Positions 17,277 through 25,916 of a stretch of 64,000 nt of DNA are shown piece after piece. Source of the stretch: DASRSS01 sp963799045 (GTDB lineage: Bacteria; Actinomycetota; Actinomycetes; Mycobacteriales; Jatrophihabitantaceae); NCBI GenBank assembly GCA_963799045.1, contig CAWCVN010000003.1:17202-81201 (forward strand), written 5' to 3'. The notes under the pieces were generated by a model. That model did not search any database. It saw nothing but the letters and a program-made list of their open reading frames with translations, and was not told the origin of the DNA. The position numbers and the translations under genes are program-made. Position 1 is the stretch's first letter. The number at the start of each line of letters is the position of its first letter.

Positions 17277-19781
17277 GTGGCAGGTACCCCAGGGAGCCCC
17301 GACCGCTTGCCGGTGATCGGCAAGCTCATCGCCGCTCTCGTCGCCGCCGGCATCCTCGTCGCCGGGCTGTTGCTTCCCTACATCGGAGGCCTAGGACTGG
17401 TGGCCCAGCACGAGGGCAGCAAGTTCCTGAACACGACCTGCAACCTCACCGAGTCACAGCCCCCGCAGAAGACGACCTTCTACGCCAGCGACGGCAAGAC
17501 ACCGATCGCCACGATCTTCACCCAGGACCGGGTGCCGATCCCGCTCAGCGACGTACCGACCTACCTCCAGCAGGCGCTGATCGCCACCGAGGACCGGCGC
17601 TTCTACAAGCATCACGGCGTGGACATGCGCGGCCTCATCCGCTCCGCGATCAGCACTAGCGGCGGCGACACCCAGGGCGGGTCGACGCTGACGATGCAGT
17701 ACGTCAAGCAGATCCGGCTGTACCAGGCGGGAGACAACCTGGCCAAGCAGCGGGCCGCGGTCGCGCAGAACCTGCAGCGCAAGATGGAGGACGCCCAGTG
17801 CGCGATCGCCATCGAGAAGCGCGAGTCGAAGGCCACGATCCTCGACAACTACCTCAACATCGCCTTCTTCGGGGAGAACTCTTTCGGCCTGCACACGGCT
17901 GCGCAGACCTACTTCAACAAGGACCCCAAGGACCTCACGCTGCCGGAGGCCGCCCTGCTGGTCGGGGTGCTGCGCGCACCGTCGGCCTATGACCCGTTCG
18001 TCTACCCGCAGGCGGCCCGCGCCCGGCGCAACCAGGTACTTCAGAACCTCGTCGACGTCGGTCAGCTGAGCCAGGCGGAGGCGTCCAAGTACGAGGCGCA
18101 GCCGATCCAGCTGGCGACCGACCAGCCGCCGGAGGTCAAGGAGGGCTGCGCGCACGCGTCGTCGAAGATCCTCAACGTCGGCTTCTTCTGCGACTACGTG
18201 GTCCACTGGCTGGAGACGACCGGCGGCATCTCGAACACCGAGCTGACCACCGGCGGGCTGAAAGTCATCACCACACTCAACGTGCGCGACCAGAACCGGA
18301 TCCAGCACAGGCTCTCGAAAGCCATCCCGGCCGGCGGGTCGATGACCGCGATCATCCCCGTCGTCGACCCGCGTAACGGCAACATCCTCGCGATGGCCAC
18401 CAGCAAGCGATACGGCAACCCGACCTCGCACAAGGACCACAGCCACACCACGCTGCCGATCTTCAACTCCTACACCGCGTTCGGTGCCTCCACGTACAAG
18501 CTGTTCCCGCTGCTGACTGCGCTGTCCACCGGCGTGCCCAGCAACTGGCCGCTGAAGAACCAGGACCCGTACCACGCGGCGTGCCTGACGCCGTCGACGA
18601 CCACGAACGGCGACGCCCGCGAGACCTACAACGCCAACGAGACGCTCGCCTCGGCCACCGCCAAGTCGTCCAACACGTTCTTCGTGGGACTCGCCGACCA
18701 GCTGCTGGGCTGCCACCTGCAGCCGATCGTGAACATCGCCGAACGGCTGGGCATGAAAAGCCTCGAACAGCCCAGCGACACCCCGAAGCAGGACGTGGCC
18801 CAGACGATCGTCGCCAACGAGCGGGCCCAGCAGCTCGTGCTCGGTGACGTCTCCTCCAGCCCCCTGGAGCTGGCCGGCGCCTACGCCGCCGTAGCCAACG
18901 ACGGGCAGTTCAACGCGCCGTCGCCGGTGCTGTCGGTCACCAAAACCGACGGCACCACCATCCCCATCACCCGACCGAAGCCGCAGCAGGTCGTCGCGCC
19001 GCAGGTCGCGCGTCAGGCCGTGGACATCCTCACCGGCGACACCACCTACCCGGGCACGTCCTACCAGCCGTTCCAGTCCTGGTACTCGACCAACTCCAGC
19101 GTCGTCGCCGGCAAGACCGGCACCGCGGTCGCGGTCGTCAACGGCAAGGAGACGAACAAGAACGCCTCGATCTGGTTCGTCGGCATGACACCGCGCCTGG
19201 TCGCGGCGACGGCGATCGTGAACCTGGACAGCCCGTTCGCGCCGTCGAGGGGCCTGCCGGGTGAGTCCGCGCCGGGCGCCGCCTACGGTGACTACGCCTC
19301 CGGCATCTGGCTCGACACCGTCGGCAAGCTGATCAACAATCAGAACTGGACCTGGCCGAGCGCCGACTCCGTGCCCGGCAAGAGCGTGCCGAACCTGGTC
19401 GGCAAGACGGTCGATCAGGCCAAGGCGCTGCTCGCCGGCAACGGCTTCAAAATGACGCTGCTCGACTCGGCCGACAACCTGACCTGCGCCAGCGACGTCA
19501 CCTACGGCTCGATCGCGTACTACGCGCCACAGATCGCAGCGCCCGGCAGCACGATCACGGTCTGCCCCTCCAGCGGCGTCGGCCAGCTGATCTACACCAA
19601 GCCGAAGCCGACCAAGTCGAAGACACCGACGGCCGGAACCAGCGGGTCGACGGGAAGCAGTGGGAGCACCGGCAGCAGCACCACGCCCGGCGGCGGAACG
19701 TCGTCGACGCCCACAAGCAACCCGGGGCCCGGCGGCGGGCCGCCCGGGCACGGAGGGGCGCCACCCGGCCAGGGCGGCTGA
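17277..19781 (+). CDS. ponA2: Bifunctional penicillin-binding protein, PonA2-type with PASTA domain
   Basis: 834 aa. A membrane anchor at residues 15-42 is followed by a GT51 transglycosylase domain with catalytic E105 in TEDRRFYKHHGVD and the GGSTLTMQYVK motif. The transpeptidase domain has SxxK S405-TY-K408, SxN S464-S-N466 and KTG at 613-615. One PASTA domain lies near residues 700-765, then a low-complexity Ser/Thr/Gly/Pro tail of about 60 residues. It polymerises and cross-links peptidoglycan outside the membrane. Synteny with Rv3682 supports the name. Confidence 0.93.
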   Translation: MAGTPGSPDRLPVIGKLIAALVAAGILVAGLLLPYIGGLGLVAQHEGSKFLNTTCNLTESQPPQKTTFYASDGKTPIATIFTQDRVPIPLSDVPTYLQQALIATEDRRFYKHHGVDMRGLIRSAISTSGGDTQGGSTLTMQYVKQIRLYQAGDNLAKQRAAVAQNLQRKMEDAQCAIAIEKRESKATILDNYLNIAFFGENSFGLHTAAQTYFNKDPKDLTLPEAALLVGVLRAPSAYDPFVYPQAARARRNQVLQNLVDVGQLSQAEASKYEAQPIQLATDQPPEVKEGCAHASSKILNVGFFCDYVVHWLETTGGISNTELTTGGLKVITTLNVRDQNRIQHRLSKAIPAGGSMTAIIPVVDPRNGNILAMATSKRYGNPTSHKDHSHTTLPIFNSYTAFGASTYKLFPLLTALSTGVPSNWPLKNQDPYHAACLTPSTTTNGDARETYNANETLASATAKSSNTFFVGLADQLLGCHLQPIVNIAERLGMKSLEQPSDTPKQDVAQTIVANERAQQLVLGDVSSSPLELAGAYAAVANDGQFNAPSPVLSVTKTDGTTIPITRPKPQQVVAPQVARQAVDILTGDTTYPGTSYQPFQSWYSTNSSVVAGKTGTAVAVVNGKETNKNASIWFVGMTPRLVAATAIVNLDSPFAPSRGLPGESAPGAAYGDYASGIWLDTVGKLINNQNWTWPSADSVPGKSVPNLVGKTVDQAKALLAGNGFKMTLLDSADNLTCASDVTYGSIAYYAPQIAAPGSTITVCPSSGVGQLIYTKPKPTKSKTPTAGTSGSTGSSGSTGSSTTPGGGTSSTPTSNPGPGGGPPGHGGAPPGQGG

Positions 19782-19803
19782 ACCGGGCCGGCGGTCCGGT
19801 CGG

Positions 19804-20256
19804 TCAGCTGAGTTGGCGGCGCACCTCGTCGCTGACCCGCTTCCCGTCCGCCCGGCCCGCGACCTTCGGCTGGACGAGCTTCATCACGGCGCCCAGCTGC
19901 TGCGGCGCGGTGGCGCCGGCCTCGGCTACCGCGGCGCGAACCAGTTCGGTGAGTTCGGCATCGTCGAGCTGCTTCGGCAGGTAGCGGTCGATGACCTCGC
20001 CCTCCGCCCGCTCGCGGGCGGCAAGCTCGGCGCGGCCGGCGGCGTCATAGGCCTCAGCGGCCTCCCGGCGCTTCTTGCCCTCGCGGGCGAGGACCTTCAG
20101 CACCTCGTCGTCGGTCAGCTCACGCGCCTGCTTTCCGGCGACCTCCTCAGTGGTCACCGCGGTCAGCGCCATGCGCAAGGTGGCCGTCGTCAGCTCGTCG
20201 CGGGCCTTCATCGCCGAGTTGAGGTCCGCGTGCAGCCGGGCTTTCAGTTCTGCCAT
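19804..20256 (-). CDS. GatB/YqeY domain protein
   Basis: 150 aa from ATG at 20256; the frame runs further but without family similarity. The protein is a helical YqeY domain: MAELKARLHADLNSAMKARD at the start, then the TLRMALTAV segment and LPKQLDDAELTELV, ending with GKRVSDEVRRQLS. This domain is related to the tRNA-binding tail of GatB amidotransferase subunits, but the stand-alone protein has no firm function. It converges on the PBP gene and is divergent from the metallophosphoesterase, 23 bases apart. It resembles Rv3688c. Confidence 0.9.
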   Translation of the reverse strand: MAELKARLHADLNSAMKARDELTTATLRMALTAVTTEEVAGKQARELTDDEVLKVLAREGKKRREAAEAYDAAGRAELAARERAEGEVIDRYLPKQLDDAELTELVRAAVAEAGATAPQQLGAVMKLVQPKVAGRADGKRVSDEVRRQLS

Positions 20257-20279
20257 GCAGCCACCGTACTGTGGTCGGC

Positions 20280-21170
20280 ATGCCCCGACTGCTGCGTGCC
20301 GGCCTGTGCTGCGCCGCGGCGGGCGCGGGGGCGTTCGCGTACGGCACGCTCTACGAGGCGCATGCCTACACGCTGCGCACATTCACCGTGCCGGTGCTCG
20401 CCACCGGCTCGCAGCCGATCCGCGTGCTGCACGTCTCGGACCTGCACATCATCCCCGCGCAGCAGGACAAGCTGGACTGGATCCGGCGGTTGGCCGAACT
20501 GGAACCCGACCTGGTCGTGAGCACCGGAGACATGCTCTCCTCCGACGACGCCGTTCCGGCCGTGCTGCACGCGCTCGAGCCGCTGTTCGCCTTCCCGGGG
20601 TGCTTCGTGCCGGGCAACAACGACTACTACGGACCGACCCGCAAGAGCCCGATCCGCTACTTCTTCCCGAACCGGCGCCGCACCTACGGTCCTCCGCTGC
20701 CCTGGCCGGACCTCGCGGCCGCCATGTCCGCAGCGGGCTGGACGGACCTCACGCACGTGCGCGCGACGCTGGGCCTCGACGGCGCCGAGGTCGCGCTGGC
20801 CGGCACCGACGACCCGCACCTGTACCGGGTGCGCTACTCGACGATCGCCGGTCCCGCTGAGCCCGACGCGGCCGTGCGGATCGGGGTCACCCACTCGCCG
20901 GAGCCCTATCTGCTGGAGGCCTTCGCCCGCGACGGCTACGACCTGGTGCTGGCCGGACACACGCACGGCGGCCAGGTGCGGGTGCCGTTCGGGCCGGCGA
21001 TCGTCACCAACTGCGGGATCGATCGGCGCCGGGCCCGCTGGCTGCACACGTGGGACGAGCACATGTACTTCCACGTGTGTGCCGGCCTCGGTGGCAACCC
21101 GCACCTGCCGGTGCGCTTCGCGTGCCGACCGGAGGCCGCGCTGCTTACGCTGGTGCCGCGAGAGCGCTGA
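20280..21170 (+). CDS. Metallophosphoesterase, membrane-tethered
   Basis: 296 aa from ATG at 20280 (an in-frame GTG lies 9 bases upstream). A short hydrophobic N terminus (LLRAGLCCAAAGAGAFAYG) may be an anchor or signal. Calcineurin-like metal motifs are in order: SDLH (D54, H56), GD (D84), GNND (112-115), a later HSPEP and GHTHGGQ. This YkuE/YaeI-like group includes enzymes acting on lipid or UDP-diacylglucosamine pyrophosphate; the substrate here is unknown. It matches Rv3683 in the conserved block after ponA2. tRNA-Pro follows 53 bases later. Confidence 0.88.
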   Translation: MPRLLRAGLCCAAAGAGAFAYGTLYEAHAYTLRTFTVPVLATGSQPIRVLHVSDLHIIPAQQDKLDWIRRLAELEPDLVVSTGDMLSSDDAVPAVLHALEPLFAFPGCFVPGNNDYYGPTRKSPIRYFFPNRRRTYGPPLPWPDLAAAMSAAGWTDLTHVRATLGLDGAEVALAGTDDPHLYRVRYSTIAGPAEPDAAVRIGVTHSPEPYLLEAFARDGYDLVLAGHTHGGQVRVPFGPAIVTNCGIDRRRARWLHTWDEHMYFHVCAGLGGNPHLPVRFACRPEAALLTLVPRER

Positions 21171-21223
21171 GGGCGGCCGACAAGCAGGTCGACGGCACCG
21201 GCTATGCTGAGCCGGTTGCACAC

Positions 21224-21371
<148 letters not shown>

Positions 21372-21453
21372 GATCACCCCGACCATCACGAGGCCCGAGT
21401 TTGCGGGGCTCTCGGTTTTCTGACACTGGCCGAGTGAGCGCTTTCCGAGCCGT

Positions 21454-21473
21454 TTGCTAACGGGCTTGCTAAC
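21454..21473 (+). repeat. Putative integrase arm-type sites, left pair
   Basis: Two TTGCTAAC units (21454-21461 and 21466-21473) with 12-base periodicity, 82 bases inside the left att copy. A matching pair in the same orientation and spacing lies near the right end. Paired short direct repeats flanking the core are typical of arm-binding sites of tyrosine integrases; this role is inferred. Confidence 0.5.
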
Positions 21474-21904
21474 AAAGCGCGCATGAACCGTGGCTCGTGA
21501 GCAGGTCCGGGATGATCCGGTACCGGCTGAGACGGTCCGCTACGGCCAGGCCGCAGCAGTGACCGCAGCGTGTCGGCCACAGCGACGATGGGCTGCATCA
21601 AGGATCTTGGACAGTTCCTCGCGTTGTTGATCAAGCAGCGGTTGCTGCCTGACAGTGATCGGTGAGGTGTGGGGCTCAAGAACCTCAGCCCGCCTTCCGT
21701 GCTATCACGCGGCGTGTTGGTATTCGTCGATCAGCCCACCGGGGACCTGACGAGAAGATTCACTCGTTTGGCTGGGTCTCCCCGTCTGCGCGAGCCGGGT
21801 TGAGGGTGGCCGTGTAGCCCAGGGACTCGAGCTGGCTGGCTGCACGCTGCTGGGCCCGACACGGCTGGGGTTCAGGCGGGCGTGACAGCCTGGGCACCAC
21901 GATG

Positions 21905-21933
21905 TTGCGCATGCCGTACATCCGCCGTACAGT
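21905..21933 (+). promoter_or_regulatory. Promoter and operator of the toxin-antitoxin operon
   Basis: TTGCGC (21905-21910) and TACAGT (21928-21933) are separated by 17 bases. The -10 ends 6 bases before the GTG at 21940, which implies a leaderless message. Two GCCGTACA direct repeats (21913-21920, 21924-21931) overlap the spacer and -10 and are a likely operator for antitoxin autorepression. Confidence 0.5.
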
Positions 21934-21939
21934 TGATTC

Positions 21940-22209
21940 GTGAGCAGTGTGAAGACCCGGCGGCTGGAAGTGCGCACCGACGAGGAGACCGAGCGTCTTG
22001 TCTCGGAGGCGTCGGCGCTGCTGCATGTGTCCAAGTCAGCGTTCGTCGAGGATGCCGTGCGTAGTGCCGCGCGCCGAGTGGTTGCCCGGGCGGACGTGAC
22101 GCTGATGTCGCCGGAGATGTTCGACTCGATGATGGCCGCGCTCGAGGTTGCCGACCACTCCCCGGAGCTGGCGGAGCTGGCTCGCCTTCCTCGTGTTATT
22201 GCTCGGTGA
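21940..22209 (+). CDS. DUF1778 antitoxin (TacA-like, ribbon-helix-helix)
   Basis: 89 aa: an N-terminal ribbon-helix-helix (KTRRLEVRTDEETERLVSEA, then SALLHVSKSAFVEDAVRSAA) and a C-terminal tail that would wrap the toxin (LMSPEMFDSMMAALEVADHS). DUF1778 proteins are DNA-binding antitoxins to GNAT toxins such as TacT, AtaT and KacT. The toxin GTG overlaps its stop by 4 bases. Start GTG at 21940 fits a leaderless transcript. It is carried as cargo of the tRNA-Pro element. Confidence 0.9.
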   Translation: MSSVKTRRLEVRTDEETERLVSEASALLHVSKSAFVEDAVRSAARRVVARADVTLMSPEMFDSMMAALEVADHSPELAELARLPRVIAR

Positions 22210-22733
22210 GCGAGCCCGCCTACCGGCTGACGCTCCTGGACCGCAGCTTCGACCTTACCGGGTTCGACTGTGGCGAACCGGCGTACAACGCGTGGCTGAC
22301 CCACACCGCCGTTCGAGCGCACGCGTCTGGCTCGAGCCGCGTCTACGTCCTACTTGAAGAGTCCGACTCCGCCCCAGAACGGGTGGTCGGGTATTTCGCG
22401 ATCTGCCCGACGACGGTGGTACGGGACGCGATGCCCAAGTCGTTGCAGCGCGGGATGCTGCGGACCACCCCCGGGTGGCTGCTGGCCAAGCTCGCTCTGG
22501 ACACCTCGCTGCGCGGAGGGCAGTGGGGACGGCAATTGCTGCGTGAGGCGCTGGAGGTCATCCTGGACGCCGCCGAGCGGGGCGGCGGTGCGGTGGTCGT
22601 GGTCGATCCCGACCGCGACCACCTGGTGTCGTTCTATGCCCGCAACGGCTTCACCAGTACCGGCGCGGATGATCTGCGAATGTTCGTCAAGGTCGCCACC
22701 GTCCGCGCCCACCTGCGACCACCGACACGATGA
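22206..22733 (+). CDS. GNAT-family toxin (TacT-like aminoacyl-tRNA acetyltransferase)
   Basis: 175 aa GNAT fold. The acetyl-CoA loop is RGGQWGRQLL at residues 103-112, and the catalytic tyrosine is Y144 in SFYARNGF, as in TacT/AtaT toxins. The opening DRSFDLTGFDCGEPAYNAWL matches the family N terminus (F-x-C-G-x-x-x-x-D/N-x-W). Known members acetylate the amino group of charged tRNAs and stop translation until neutralised by the DUF1778 partner encoded just upstream. Target tRNA cannot be predicted. All key residues are intact, so it is probably active. Confidence 0.9.
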   Translation: MSEPAYRLTLLDRSFDLTGFDCGEPAYNAWLTHTAVRAHASGSSRVYVLLEESDSAPERVVGYFAICPTTVVRDAMPKSLQRGMLRTTPGWLLAKLALDTSLRGGQWGRQLLREALEVILDAAERGGGAVVVVDPDRDHLVSFYARNGFTSTGADDLRMFVKVATVRAHLRPPTR

Positions 22734-22968
22734 CCCCCGACGTCGCGAACACGACCGCGATCACCGCCAGGTCCGTGACTCCCGACCGTTGCGCCTGCGG
22801 AGCTTGAATCGACCGCGTGAATTCGTGTGATCGTTTTCGGTCATCCGCGAAGATTTCCCGAGAGCTGACAATCGGTCAGGATCTCCACACCGAGTGAGTC
22901 CGATCCTCATCGGCCGGTGCCGGACCGGCGCGAACGCAGCTCCCGCGCACGGCGGGGCCGCATCGGGC

Positions 22969-22988
22969 CTGCTAACGGGTTTGCTCAC
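22969..22988 (+). repeat. Putative integrase arm-type sites, right pair
   Basis: CTGCTAAC (22969-22976) and TTGCTCAC (22981-22988) repeat the left pair with one change each and the same 12-base period, 118 bases inside the right att copy. They are in the same orientation as the left pair. Confidence 0.45.
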
Positions 22989-23106
22989 AAGACCGGGTGC
23001 GACAGCCCTCGACGGGGGCGATCATCCATCATCGGATGAGACGGCGGACCGGAGAAACTGCGGTGATTCCGAGATGCCGCGAGCCACATGAGACCGCGCC
23101 CGTGCT

Positions 23107-23223
23107 GTTCGGGACGAAGAGGCCGTGGGTTCAAATCCCGCCACCCCGACGCAGGCCGAGAGCAGAACGGACGTCAGTCTGTTCTGCCGAGGCCAAGGAT
23201 GGGGTTGAGGCGGCGCAGCCGCC
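23107..23223 (+). repeat. 117-bp direct repeat, right copy (tRNA-Pro 3' fragment)
   Basis: Perfect copy of 21255-21371. It starts at the anticodon loop, so the 5' half of the tRNA is missing and this is not a functional tRNA. It marks the right boundary of the integrated element. After it the sequence turns to the promoter of the GntR gene. Confidence 0.95.
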
Positions 23224-23275
23224 TCAACCCGACGCGGTTTCACGAGTCACCTTCGGCGTGCCCGAAGCTGCCGTA

Positions 23276-23299
23276 TAGATTGTTAACAGTTTTCTGTTA
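23276..23299 (+). promoter_or_regulatory. Promoter and GntR operator
   Basis: A TAGATT -10-like hexamer (23276-23281) is followed at once by a perfect palindrome TAACAG-TTTT-CTGTTA (23284-23299). It is AT-rich in an otherwise GC-rich setting and lies 90 bases before the GntR start, so autorepression of the gntR-lactate permease operon is likely. A CTTCGG/CCGAAG hairpin (23251-23267) lies just upstream and may insulate it. Confidence 0.6.
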
Positions 23300-23388
23300 T
23301 CGTGGTGCCGGAGACGAAGCTCGAGGCCGGCGTGTTCGGGGAATCAGGAGCGGCGCGGATGTCGACTGCACAGGCGGGGCACTGAGCC

Positions 23389-24123
23389 GTGGCACGCTCC
23401 CGCGTGGGCCAGGACTTCCCCGACCTGTCCCCGGTCGACCGGCCCGGCCCGCTGCGAATCAAGGTGCTCGACGCGCTGCGCGAGCTGATCGTCGATCGCA
23501 CGCTGCGCCCGGGCCAGCATCTGATCGAGACCGACCTGGCCGAGCGGCTGCAGGTCAGCCGCGGCCCGGTCCGCGAGGCGTTGCAAGCGCTGGCCAACGA
23601 AGGCTGGGTGGGGCTGCGTCCCGGGCGCGGGGCGTTCGTGCACGAGGCCTCCCCGCAGGAGGTACACGAGGTCTTCGCGGTGCGCACGGCACTTGAGAGT
23701 GAGGCGGCCCGGCTGGCGGCCGCCCACATCAGCGCCGATGACATCGCCACGATGCGGGAGTGTTGCGCCCGAGGCCGGGCCGCCGTGCGGGCCGACGACG
23801 CGCGCGAGGTGGCCGCCGAGAACTCGGCATTTCACCTGCAGGTTGCGCGGAGTTCGGGAATCGGGCTGCTCTACGGACACATCGCCTCCCTCGACCAGCG
23901 GGTGCGCTGGCTCTACCAGCCGCTGGTCGGACGGCGCGGGCTAGCGTCCTGGGACGAGCACGACCAACTGATAGAAGCTCTCGAACACCACGACGGCGAG
24001 CGTGCCGCGGCGGTAATGCGCGCGCACACGGCCCGCACGTTGCAGGCCTTCCGCTCGCACGAATCCGAACCCCCCGCGGACCACGGCGTGCAGCCGGGGG
24101 CGCGAACGAAGGCCGCGCTGTGA
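23389..24123 (+). CDS. GntR/FadR-family regulator with FCD domain, probable LldR-like
   Basis: 244 aa from GTG at 23389. The winged helix-turn-helix lies at residues 22-88 (LRELIVDRTLRPGQHLIETD, then RLQVSRGPVREALQALANEG). The FCD ligand domain follows, with metal ligand-like residues in ENSAFHLQVA and WDEHDQLIEALEHHD. Its stop overlaps the GTG of a lactate permease gene, so lactate or a related hydroxy acid is the likely effector. A palindromic operator lies in its own promoter. The tail past residue 220 is disordered and Pro/Gly-rich. Confidence 0.88.
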   Translation: MARSRVGQDFPDLSPVDRPGPLRIKVLDALRELIVDRTLRPGQHLIETDLAERLQVSRGPVREALQALANEGWVGLRPGRGAFVHEASPQEVHEVFAVRTALESEAARLAAAHISADDIATMRECCARGRAAVRADDAREVAAENSAFHLQVARSSGIGLLYGHIASLDQRVRWLYQPLVGRRGLASWDEHDQLIEALEHHDGERAAAVMRAHTARTLQAFRSHESEPPADHGVQPGARTKAAL

Positions 24124-25811
24124 ACCCTTCGGTCTCTGCAGGTCACTGGGTCGCCGCGGTCGCACCGGTCGTCGCGTTGTTCGCGCTGGTCATCAGCGGC
24201 CGGATGAAGACCAAGTACGCCGCGATGCTGGTTGCCGGGCTGACTGCGCTGCTGGCCTTCGCCGTGTTCGGCGCGGGCGGCCTGACCCTGGGCGTCGCGT
24301 TCGGCAAGGGGCTGTGGCTGGGCTCCTGGATCCTCTACGTGGTCTTCCCGGCGATGCTGCTGTACCGAATCGCCGAACGCGGCGGCCTGGACCGCATCGG
24401 GGGGGTGTTCGCGCACCTGTTCCCCAACCGCAGCGAGAACCTACTGGTGCTGGCCTGGCTGCTGCCCTCGTTCGTGCAGGGCGTGGCCGGCTTCGGCACC
24501 CCGATCGCGGTCGCCGCGCCGCTGCTGGTGGCCTCGGGCTGGTCGCGGGAGAGGGCGGTGGCCTACCCGCTGATCGGCTACCACTGGTCGGTCACCTTCG
24601 GCTCGATGGGCTCCTCGTTCTACATGGCCGAACTCACCGCACACCTGTCCCCCAGCGCCGGCAACGCCTTCGCCCACCACGCCGCGCTGCTGCTCGGCAC
24701 GAACTGCCTGGTCGCCGGCGGACTGGTGCTGCTGTTCGACGGCGGGCTGAGGTCACTGCGCGACGGGCTGCCGCTGCTGGTGGTCGCCGGCGTGCCGATG
24801 GCCGCGACGCTCTACGGCGTCACCTCGGTGGTGCCCGCGGTCGGGTCGGTCGCCGCCGGCGCCGTCGGCTTCGCCTGCGCGCTCGCGCTATCGACCTACA
24901 CCCGGCGGCGCACCCGGACCGTCCAGCCGACACCGACGCCGGTGCCGGCGGGTGCGCGGGTCCCGCACCTCGGCAGTCCGGCCGACCCGGCCGGCGCCCT
25001 GCTCGCCGCGGAGACCGGCACCGAGACGGCCGTGTCCGCCACCGAGCGGAACCCGGACTCGGAGCTCTCGCACCGCCGCGCGGCATGGTTGGTCTCGCCG
25101 TACCTGTACCTGCTGGGCAGCGCCCTGCTAGTGCTGCTGATCCCGCCGTCGCGCGCGTGGGCCGACCACCACCTCGACTGGGGACCGAGCTTCCCCGCCA
25201 CCTCGACCAGCCAGGGCTGGCAGGCCGGGGCGGTCACGGACTACACGCCGGTCAAGCTGCTCACCCACCCCGGCACCTATCTCGTGCTCGCCTGCCTGCT
25301 CGGCTACCTCACCTACCGGGCCGTCGGGCTGTGGCAGCGCCGCCCGGCAATCGAACTGGCCAGGGCCTGGTTCTCCTCCGTGCAGTCGACCGCGATCAGC
25401 ATCCTCGCGCTGGCCTGCACCACCACCGTGATGATCGACTCCGGGATGATCTCGACGCTGGCCCGCGGCGCGGTCGCCGCCACCGGTTCCGGCTACCCGT
25501 CGCTGTCGGGACTGATCGGCGGGCTCGGCTCGTTCCTCACCGGATCGACCACCTCCTCCAACGCGCTGCTCGCCTCCCTGCAGGTGCAGGTCGCGGGCCT
25601 GCTGCACGTCCCCGGAACCTGGCTGCTCGCCGCACAGACCGCCGGCGGCAACATCGGCAACAGCATCTCTCCCGTCGTGGTGCTGATCGGCATCAGCGCC
25701 GTCGGCGGCAAGTTCACTCCCCAGGCTGTCCTGCGCACGGTGCTGATCGCCGCCGCCGCGCTGATGGCCGTCGTCACGGCGATGACGCTCACGGCGGTCG
25801 CCCTGGCCTGA
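24120..25811 (+). CDS. L-lactate permease family transporter (LctP)
   Basis: 563 aa with about 12-14 membrane helices and the LctP signatures FVQGVAGFGTPIAVAAPLL and a late GGNIGNSISPVVVLIG. A central cytoplasmic loop (residues about 265-320) is unusually long and Pro/Thr-rich compared with the E. coli protein. The GTG start overlaps the GntR stop (GTGA), so the two form a translationally coupled operon for regulated uptake of lactate or glycolate. Proton symport is the known mechanism of the family. Confidence 0.9.
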   Translation: MNPSVSAGHWVAAVAPVVALFALVISGRMKTKYAAMLVAGLTALLAFAVFGAGGLTLGVAFGKGLWLGSWILYVVFPAMLLYRIAERGGLDRIGGVFAHLFPNRSENLLVLAWLLPSFVQGVAGFGTPIAVAAPLLVASGWSRERAVAYPLIGYHWSVTFGSMGSSFYMAELTAHLSPSAGNAFAHHAALLLGTNCLVAGGLVLLFDGGLRSLRDGLPLLVVAGVPMAATLYGVTSVVPAVGSVAAGAVGFACALALSTYTRRRTRTVQPTPTPVPAGARVPHLGSPADPAGALLAAETGTETAVSATERNPDSELSHRRAAWLVSPYLYLLGSALLVLLIPPSRAWADHHLDWGPSFPATSTSQGWQAGAVTDYTPVKLLTHPGTYLVLACLLGYLTYRAVGLWQRRPAIELARAWFSSVQSTAISILALACTTTVMIDSGMISTLARGAVAATGSGYPSLSGLIGGLGSFLTGSTTSSNALLASLQVQVAGLLHVPGTWLLAAQTAGGNIGNSISPVVVLIGISAVGGKFTPQAVLRTVLIAAAALMAVVTAMTLTAVALA

Positions 25812-25916
25812 CCGGTGACCTCGCCGCGCGAGCCGAGCCGGCTTGGTGGTCAATCTGCGGCTGACTTCCGACCCGCGCCGCCTCGCCGGAGCGCTGCCCG
25901 GCGCAGATCAGGCACC

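Larger units (their letters stand above)
21372..23106. mobile_element. Small integrated element lacking an integrase (CIME-like) with a toxin-antitoxin pair
   Basis: About 1.7 kb bounded by the two 117-bp att copies. Inside, 21474-21904 and 22734-22968 hold no gene I can support; a minus-strand frame at 21386-21679 and others there look like shadows. The only convincing genes are the DUF1778/GNAT pair. Paired TTGCTAAC repeats lie just inside both ends. No integrase or excisionase is present, so it is either a decayed integrative element or one moved by another element's integrase. Confidence 0.75.

Noticed and set aside
17454..19751. A 765-codon minus-strand frame inside the penicillin-binding protein gene
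   Set aside because: Fully antisense to a gene with all catalytic motifs; no ribosome site or similarity.
21386..21679. Integrase remnant on the minus strand within the tRNA-Pro element
   Set aside because: The frame shows no R-H-R-Y integrase motifs; composition looks like a shadow frame.
23107..23149. A second tRNA-Pro gene
   Set aside because: Only the part from the anticodon loop to the 3' end is present; acceptor 5' strand and D-arm are missing.
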